A stretch of DNA of 64,000 bases from Pseudobutyrivibrio ruminis (GTDB taxonomy: Bacteria; Bacillota; Clostridia; Lachnospirales; Lachnospiraceae): assembly GCA_015057315.1 (NCBI GenBank), contig SVER01000003.1:1-64000 (forward strand), in the 5' to 3' direction. Below the pieces are notes generated by a model, which was not told the origin of the DNA, ran no database searches, and saw only the letters and a program-made list of their open reading frames with translations. Below are positions 58,778 through 64,000 of the stretch, in pieces (within the stretch, counting starts at the first letter, position 1; each line of letters begins with the position of its first letter). The position numbers were made by a program, and so were the translations under genes.

Positions 58778-60526
58778 ATGAGTTTTGTTTTAAAATATCT
58801 TAAACAATATAAGGTTAAGGCATTTTTAGCCCCACTCTTCAAAATGTTAGAGGCGATATTTGAACTGCTGGTACCACTTGTTATGGCATCAATCATTAAC
58901 AAGGGAATTGCCAGTTCAGATACCCACTACATCCTAAGGATGAGTGGGGTTCTTTTATTACTGGCAGTTGTGGGGCTTATATTTTCAATCACAGCCCAGT
59001 ATTTCAGCGCATATGTTGCAGTGTTTACTGCAGCGGAAATAAGAAGAGATTTATTTGCCAAAATCATGTCTTTGTCACAGGGTGTGAAAGAGAGTATTGG
59101 TGAAGAAGTTCTTACCACTAGAATCACAAATGATATTAATCAGATTCAAAATGCTATCAATATGGTGCTTAGATTATTCTTACGTTCACCATTTATTGTG
59201 GCAGGTGCTATAGTAATGGCATTTATTGTGGATATTAAATCTGCATTTATTTTCGTATTGGTGGTGGCGTTACTATCTATCATAGTGTATTTTATTATGC
59301 GCTATACACTGCCAAGATATAAGGCTATTGCTGCTAAGCTTGAAAAAGTGCTGCATGCGGTTTCAGAAAACTTAGAAGGCTCTAGAGTGCTTAGAGCATT
59401 CTGCCAGGTGGATGAAGAAAAGGAAAGCTTTGAGGCTAAGACCGGTGAGCTTGCAATGATGCAGATTGGAACTGGCAAGGTTTCAGCCCTTTTAAATCCT
59501 GTTACCTATGTGGTAGTAAATCTTGGCATAGTATTTCTTATTTATGTAGCAATGCACAGGGTTGATAATGGATTTATATTACAGGGTGACGTGGTAGCCT
59601 TGGTTAATTACATGAGCCAGATATTGGTAGAACTTATAAAGCTTGCCAATCTGATTGTTCTTTTGATGAAGGCATTTCCATCTGCTGATAGAGTACAGGA
59701 GCTTATGGAGATGAAGTCAGATGAGCGAAGTTTTGCTAAATTAAATAATGATTTAATTATAGGTGGTTCGGATGCGCCTGAGCAAATATCCATTAAGAAC
59801 GTATCTTTTAGCTACAATGGCACAGCAGATATGGACCTTGAAGGTATTAATTTGGAAATCCCTGCAGGTTCTACACTAGGCATTATTGGTGGTACAGGCT
59901 CAGGTAAAAGTACACTGCTTAAGCTCCTTAATCATACCTATGATGTTACTAAGGGCTCTATCGAAATAGGTGGCACTAATGTAAATCAGTTTGATGATAG
60001 CTATTTGGCTAAAAGCTTTGGTATAGTTCCTCAGAAGGCATATCTATTTAGCGGTACGGTTAGAAGTAATATGGAAATGGCTGGAACTAATCCAGATGAT
60101 GACGAAATTAAATCAGCACTTAATATAGCACAAGCTATAGATTTTGTTGAAGCAAAGGAAGGTGGCATTGATACAGAGGTGAAGGGACGAGGCTCTAACT
60201 TCTCTGGTGGCCAAAGACAGAGGCTGACCATTGCAAGAGCTCTTATAGGTCATCCTAAATATTTGCTGTTAGATGATTCAGCCAGCGCACTTGACCTTGC
60301 CACAGAAGCAAAGCTAAAAAAAGCTCTTATGAATCTTAGCTGGCATCCTACACTTATCATAGTATCTCAAAGAGCCTCATCTGTAATCGAGGCTGATCAG
60401 ATACTGGTGCTTGATGATGGTAAATGTGTAGGTCTGGGAAATCATGATAAACTAATTAAGGACTGCGAAACATATCAGGAGATATATTATTGCCAGTATC
60501 CTAGAGAGGAGGCTGCAAATGAATAA
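58778..60526 (+). CDS. ABC exporter half-transporter with degenerate ATP site (second heterodimer, subunit 1)
   Basis: This 582-residue protein has a six-helix exporter membrane domain (about 15-310) and an ATPase domain with canonical Walker A GGTGSGKST (371-379), signature FSGGQRQR and Walker B LLLDDSASALD, in which D500 stands where the catalytic glutamate should be. That change is the mark of the non-hydrolysing site in TM287/288-like heterodimers. The partner gene overlaps its end by 8 bases. It is related to the pair at 13-16.7 kb but clearly divergent in sequence and codon use. Substrate unknown; no regulator gene is adjacent. Confidence 0.92.
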   Translation: MSFVLKYLKQYKVKAFLAPLFKMLEAIFELLVPLVMASIINKGIASSDTHYILRMSGVLLLLAVVGLIFSITAQYFSAYVAVFTAAEIRRDLFAKIMSLSQGVKESIGEEVLTTRITNDINQIQNAINMVLRLFLRSPFIVAGAIVMAFIVDIKSAFIFVLVVALLSIIVYFIMRYTLPRYKAIAAKLEKVLHAVSENLEGSRVLRAFCQVDEEKESFEAKTGELAMMQIGTGKVSALLNPVTYVVVNLGIVFLIYVAMHRVDNGFILQGDVVALVNYMSQILVELIKLANLIVLLMKAFPSADRVQELMEMKSDERSFAKLNNDLIIGGSDAPEQISIKNVSFSYNGTADMDLEGINLEIPAGSTLGIIGGTGSGKSTLLKLLNHTYDVTKGSIEIGGTNVNQFDDSYLAKSFGIVPQKAYLFSGTVRSNMEMAGTNPDDDEIKSALNIAQAIDFVEAKEGGIDTEVKGRGSNFSGGQRQRLTIARALIGHPKYLLLDDSASALDLATEAKLKKALMNLSWHPTLIIVSQRASSVIEADQILVLDDGKCVGLGNHDKLIKDCETYQEIYYCQYPREEAANE

Positions 60527-62267
60527 TAAGTCTCAAGGCAGAATATTAAATCGCGTTTTAATAGAACTGAAGACATACAGTTTTCAAATAATAATCTCAT
60601 TAATATGTGCGCTTGCTACAGTATACCTGACACTTAGGATTCCAATCCTTACCGGTAGGGCGGTGGACTGCATAGTAGCAAAGGGTGAGATTGATTATGA
60701 TAAGCTTATAGCTGTGTTACAACAGATGGCCGTTACAGTGACTGCTACATTCTTCACACAGTGGATTATGAACAGGGTGAATAATTCAATCACCTACAAT
60801 GTAACCAAGAGCCTTCGCGATAGGGCTTTTAGAAAGCTACAGCACATGAAGCTATCTCAGATAGATTCACATCCACATGGAGATTATGTAAGCCGAATCG
60901 TTTCTGATGCAGATACATTTGCAGATGGACTACTCATGGGCTTTACCCAGTTTTTCACAGGAGTGCTTACAATACTTGGTACAATCTATTTTATGCTGAT
61001 GATTTCAGTGAAGATTGCGCTGATAGTAATTATTGCAACACCTGCCTCTTTACTACTTGCAAAGTTTATCTCGGAAAAGACTTACAAGTTTTTCGGGGAG
61101 CAGGCAAAGCTTAGAGGAACAGAGACTTCTTATATAGAAGAGATGATTACCGGCAAAAACATTGTCAGAAACATGGATTATGAAGCTACAGCTATAGAGA
61201 AGTTTGACAGGATGAATAATAGCCTTCGGGATGCTTCTATGAAAGCAACATTTTATTCGTCTACAGTAAATCCTAGTACAAGGCTTATAAATAATATAAT
61301 CTACGCCGCTGTTGGTGTGTTTGGAGCTATCCTTGCAATCGGCGGAGGTATTACAGTAGGTGGACTTACAAGCTTCCTTTCATACGCAAGCACATACGCT
61401 AAACCATTTAATGAAATATCTGGTGTCATTACAGAATTCCAAAATGCCTTGGCATGTGCAGCCAGATTATTTGAAATGATAGACGCTGAGGTTGAAGTAG
61501 ATGAAGGCGAAAAAGCTATAAATGATATTAGAGGAGAGATAGAGTTTAAGGATGTGTTCTTCTCTTATGATAAGAGCAAGAAGCTTATTGAACATCTGAA
61601 TCTATCTGTTAAGAGCGGTCAGCGCATCGCCATAGTAGGACCAACAGGTGCAGGAAAAAGTACAATCATAAATCTTCTTATGAGATTTTATGATATTGAT
61701 AAAGGTCAAATCCTTATAGACGGGGTGGATATCAGAGATATTCCAATTAACGATTTGCGTCAAAGCTTTGGTATGGTTCTTCAGGAGACATGGCTTAAGA
61801 ATGCCAGCGTAAAGGAAAATCTTAGAATGGCAAATCCTGATGCCACAGATGAAGAAATAATAGAGGCAGCCAAGGCCACATACGCACATAGCTTTATAAA
61901 AAGAATGCCTTACGGCTATGATACAATCCTATCATCTGAGGGAGGAGCTTTATCCCAGGGGCAGATGCAGCTTTTATGTATAACACGTGTTATGCTTAAT
62001 ATTCCACCAATGTTAATATTGGATGAAGCTACAAGTTCAATTGATACTCGTACCGAGCAGAAAATACAATCAGCATTTAATAAGATGATGAAGGGCAGAA
62101 CTACATTCATTGTAGCCCACAGATTGTCAACAATTAGAGAAGCAGATGTGATTCTATTTGTAAAAGACGGAAGTATAGTGGAGCAAGGAAGTCATTCAGA
62201 ATTGTTGCAGAAAAACGGCTTTTATGCTAAATTATATCAGAGTCAGTCTAAAGAGGAATCAGCATAG
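60519..62267 (+). CDS. ABC exporter half-transporter with catalytic ATP site (second heterodimer, subunit 2)
   Basis: This 582-residue partner has six membrane helices, Walker A GPTGAGKST (374-382) and the catalytic E503 in LILDEATSSID. Its signature is LSQGQMQLL, the altered form found in the active-Walker-B partner of degenerate subunits. Compared with the corresponding subunit of the first exporter it lacks both the long N-terminal extension and the charged insertion between domains. It overlaps the previous gene by 8 bases. A terminator hairpin begins inside its last codons. Confidence 0.92.
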   Translation: MNNKSQGRILNRVLIELKTYSFQIIISLICALATVYLTLRIPILTGRAVDCIVAKGEIDYDKLIAVLQQMAVTVTATFFTQWIMNRVNNSITYNVTKSLRDRAFRKLQHMKLSQIDSHPHGDYVSRIVSDADTFADGLLMGFTQFFTGVLTILGTIYFMLMISVKIALIVIIATPASLLLAKFISEKTYKFFGEQAKLRGTETSYIEEMITGKNIVRNMDYEATAIEKFDRMNNSLRDASMKATFYSSTVNPSTRLINNIIYAAVGVFGAILAIGGGITVGGLTSFLSYASTYAKPFNEISGVITEFQNALACAARLFEMIDAEVEVDEGEKAINDIRGEIEFKDVFFSYDKSKKLIEHLNLSVKSGQRIAIVGPTGAGKSTIINLLMRFYDIDKGQILIDGVDIRDIPINDLRQSFGMVLQETWLKNASVKENLRMANPDATDEEIIEAAKATYAHSFIKRMPYGYDTILSSEGGALSQGQMQLLCITRVMLNIPPMLILDEATSSIDTRTEQKIQSAFNKMMKGRTTFIVAHRLSTIREADVILFVKDGSIVEQGSHSELLQKNGFYAKLYQSQSKEESA

Positions 62268-62281
62268 CCGATTCCTTTTTA
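62254..62281 (+). terminator. Terminator overlapping the end of the second ABC pair
   Basis: AGGAATC (62254-62260) pairs with GATTCCT (62270-62276) around a 9-base loop that holds the stop codon, and is followed by TTTTT. The stem is short, so some readthrough into murA is likely. Confidence 0.6.
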
Positions 62282-62319
62282 ATGACTCGTTTCTTAAGTT
62301 AGAGATTATAGGAGATAAA

Positions 62320-63615
62320 ATGGAACAGTATGTTATTAAAGGTGGTACTGCGCTTTCTGGAGAGGTAGAGATTAGCGGTGCCAAAAATGCAGCGCTAGGT
62401 ATTTTAGCTGGTGCCATTATGGCAGACGAGACTGTTACAATTGAAAATTTGCCAAATGTTAAAGACATTAATGTCTTGATTGGGGCTATCGAAGATATTG
62501 GGGCTAAGATTAACCGTGTAGATGACCACACAGTAGAGATTAACGGCGCTAGTATCAATAGACTTTCTGTAGACTATGAGTACATCAAGAAGATTCGTGC
62601 TTCTTATTATTTAATGGGTGCACTTCTTGGAAAATATAAGAGCGCTGAGGTAGCACTTCCAGGTGGCTGCCTTATTGGTTCGCGTCCAATCGATTTACAC
62701 GTAAAGGGACTTAAGGCTCTTGGTGCTAATGTAGATGTATCATATGGTCTTTGGTCTGCCAGGGCAGATAAGCTTGTAGGTAGTCATATTTATCTTGATA
62801 AGGTATCTGTTGGTGCTACTATCAATATTATGCTTGCTGCTGTACTTGCAGATGGTAAGACTACTATCGAAAATGCTGCTAAAGAGCCACACGTGGTAGA
62901 TGTTGCATCTTTCCTTAACAGTATGGGTGCTAATATCCGTGGTGCTGGTACAGATGTTATTCGTATTGTTGGTGTTTCTAAGCTTCACGGTACTACTTAC
63001 GCAGTTATTCCAGATCAGATTGAAGCTGGTACTTATATGTGTGCAGCTGCAGCTACACACGGCGATGTTCTTATTAAGAATGTTATCCCAAAGCACTTAG
63101 AGGCTACATCAGCTAAGCTTGTTGAAGCAGGCTGTGTTATTGAAGAATATGATGATGCTGTTAGAGTTATCGCAAAGGGACGTAAGCTTACACATACACA
63201 TGTAACTACACTTCCTTATCCTGGCTTCCCTACTGATATGCAGCCGGAAATCACAGCAGTTCTTGCCATAGCAGATGGCACTAGCACTGTTACAGAATCG
63301 ATTTTTGAGAACCGTTTCAAATATGTAGATGAGCTTGCCAGAATGGGAGCTAACATCAAGGTTGAGGGCACTGTTGCAATCGTCACTGGTGTAGAGCGTT
63401 ACACAGGTGCACAGGTACAGGCACCAGACCTTAGAGCAGGCGCTGCCCTTATCATTGCAGGTCTTGCTGCAGATGGTATCACCACTATTGATGATATCAA
63501 GTTCATCCAGCGAGGCTACGAAGATATCGTTGGTAAGTTCACCAAGCTTGGCGCATCCTTCGCCCAGGTAGATAATGAACACGATTTACAAAAGTTCAAG
63601 CTAAAGGTAGGCTAA
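62320..63615 (+). CDS. murA: UDP-N-acetylglucosamine 1-carboxyvinyltransferase
   Basis: This 431-residue enzyme makes the first committed step of peptidoglycan synthesis, moving enolpyruvate from PEP to UDP-GlcNAc. K22 in SGAKNAAL and the catalytic cysteine C117 in PGGCLIGSRPIDLH are present, so fosfomycin sensitivity at this site is expected; the C-terminal RAGAALIIAGL motif is also intact. ATG 62320 was chosen because AGGAG lies 5 bases before it and because it gives the normal N-terminus; an in-frame start at 62224 would overlap the transporter gene. Clostridia often carry two MurA paralogues, and which one this is cannot be decided here. Confidence 0.95.
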   Translation: MEQYVIKGGTALSGEVEISGAKNAALGILAGAIMADETVTIENLPNVKDINVLIGAIEDIGAKINRVDDHTVEINGASINRLSVDYEYIKKIRASYYLMGALLGKYKSAEVALPGGCLIGSRPIDLHVKGLKALGANVDVSYGLWSARADKLVGSHIYLDKVSVGATINIMLAAVLADGKTTIENAAKEPHVVDVASFLNSMGANIRGAGTDVIRIVGVSKLHGTTYAVIPDQIEAGTYMCAAAATHGDVLIKNVIPKHLEATSAKLVEAGCVIEEYDDAVRVIAKGRKLTHTHVTTLPYPGFPTDMQPEITAVLAIADGTSTVTESIFENRFKYVDELARMGANIKVEGTVAIVTGVERYTGAQVQAPDLRAGAALIIAGLAADGITTIDDIKFIQRGYEDIVGKFTKLGASFAQVDNEHDLQKFKLKVG

Positions 63616-63647
63616 GCCGTAATATATTTAGTAATCTTAAATATTTA

Positions 63648-63744
63648 AGTGAGCTCCATAGCTAACAATCTAAAATTTTACTTTCCAAGACATTCCCGTC
63701 GCAGAAAGTAATATTTTAGATTGTGAGCGTAATGGAAGCGGACT
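63648..63744. repeat. Long hairpin element with conserved ends, copy 2
   Basis: Like copy 1 it begins TTA-AGTGAGCT and ends AGCGGACT. GCTCCAT pairs with ATGGAAGC (one bulged A), CAATCTAAAAT (63665-63675) with ATTTTAGATTG (63713-63723), and TTACTTTC with GAAAGTAA, around an 18-base loop containing ATTCCCGTCGCA. Stem sequences differ from copy 1 while pairing is kept. It ends inside the leader of the cysteine-rich protein gene, a few bases before its ribosome site. Confidence 0.75.
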
Positions 63745-63754
63745 TGGAGTATAT

Positions 63755-63997
63755 ATGGAGCATTATAAGTTTTTTCAGAACAGAGAATGTGAATATTTTC
63801 CTTGCCATGAGACAGATAAACCAGAAGAGTTTAACTGTCTCTTTTGTTATTGTCCTCTTTATCATTTGGGTAAAGACTGTGGAGGAAATTTTTATTACAC
63901 AGACAAAGGTGTAAAGTCTTGTGTTAATTGCATAAGACCTCACATTAAAGACAATTATGAAGAAATAGTGAAAAAGTTAAGAGAGGAAAATAATTAA
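63755..63997 (+). CDS. Cysteine-rich small metal-binding protein
   Basis: This 80-residue protein has nine cysteines and matches the 'cysteine-rich small domain' (PF04071-like): FFQNRECEYFPCH, FNCLFCYCPLY, DCGG and SCVNCIRPH in order. The domain probably binds zinc or an iron-sulfur cluster. Relatives are often found near cobalamin biosynthesis genes or alone; the role is unknown. TTGGAG lies 5 bases before the ATG. The coding region is complete, ending in TAA three bases before the window edge. The hairpin element copy 2 sits immediately upstream. Confidence 0.85.
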   Translation: MEHYKFFQNRECEYFPCHETDKPEEFNCLFCYCPLYHLGKDCGGNFYYTDKGVKSCVNCIRPHIKDNYEEIVKKLREENN

Positions 63998-64000
63998 CAA

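Noticed and set aside
62320-63615. Fosfomycin-insensitive MurA
   Set aside because: The catalytic cysteine C117 is present rather than aspartate.

Overview
The window looks like chromosome of a low-GC, Gram-positive anaerobe of the Lachnospiraceae, most plausibly the Butyrivibrio/Pseudobutyrivibrio group. This rests on gene content: a glgC-glgD-spoVG-pth run, a class B sortase beside its substrate, an LTA-synthase-family enzyme, split transketolase, heterodimeric ABC exporters, a DUF4860-containing pseudopilin operon and a giant repeat adhesin. No database search was possible, so genus is an inference.

Layout. 1-7.3 kb: the 3' part of a tRNA-Phe, a D-2-hydroxyacid dehydrogenase, a zinc-dependent phospholipase-C-like protein, a radical SAM/SPASM enzyme that may act on membrane lipids, an AAA ATPase with a DUF234-like tail, and two-subunit transketolase. 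7.3-12.3 kb: galactose mutarotase, a class A penicillin-binding protein with ROK glucokinase, and a TetR regulator. 12.4-16.7 kb: a MarR regulator with visible operators, followed by a heterodimeric ABC exporter. 16.8-17.7 kb: a VbhA/Fic-type toxin-antitoxin pair. 17.8-32.4 kb: a cell-surface island with a 3584-residue repeat protein, sortase B, an anchored surface protein and a YhhN (lysoplasmalogenase-like) membrane protein. 32.4-37.3 kb: divergent genes for a membrane-anchored protein with a dead C39-like domain and an LTA-synthase-like enzyme.

37.4-42.3 kb (minus strand): murC, four perfect DnaA boxes, then dnaD-dnaC-prs. 42.4-45.8 kb: glycogen synthesis genes glgC-glgD with spoVG and pth. 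45.9-57.6 kb: a very tightly packed run that starts with a BTAD regulator fused to a degenerate GGDEF domain, then a small unknown protein, a transglutaminase lipoprotein, a reduced type II/IV-pilus-like assembly set (GspF-like, four small pseudopilin-like proteins, PilT-like ATPase), a SulP transporter and mfd. 57.7-64 kb: a PrsA-like lipoprotein, a second heterodimeric ABC exporter, murA, and a cysteine-rich small protein.

The most unusual non-coding content is two dispersed element families. One (about 105-125 bp, at 7.26 and 37.26 kb, plus a stub-like copy at 11.73 kb) carries an outward-facing terminator hairpin at each end and always sits between convergent genes. The other (about 91-97 bp, at 32.31 and 63.65 kb) is a long hairpin with conserved ends, AGTGAGCT and AGCGGACT, but different stem sequences that keep their pairing. 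Candidates for undescribed biology are the reduced pilus-like operon, this hairpin family, and the DnaA-box cluster in front of the primosome operon.
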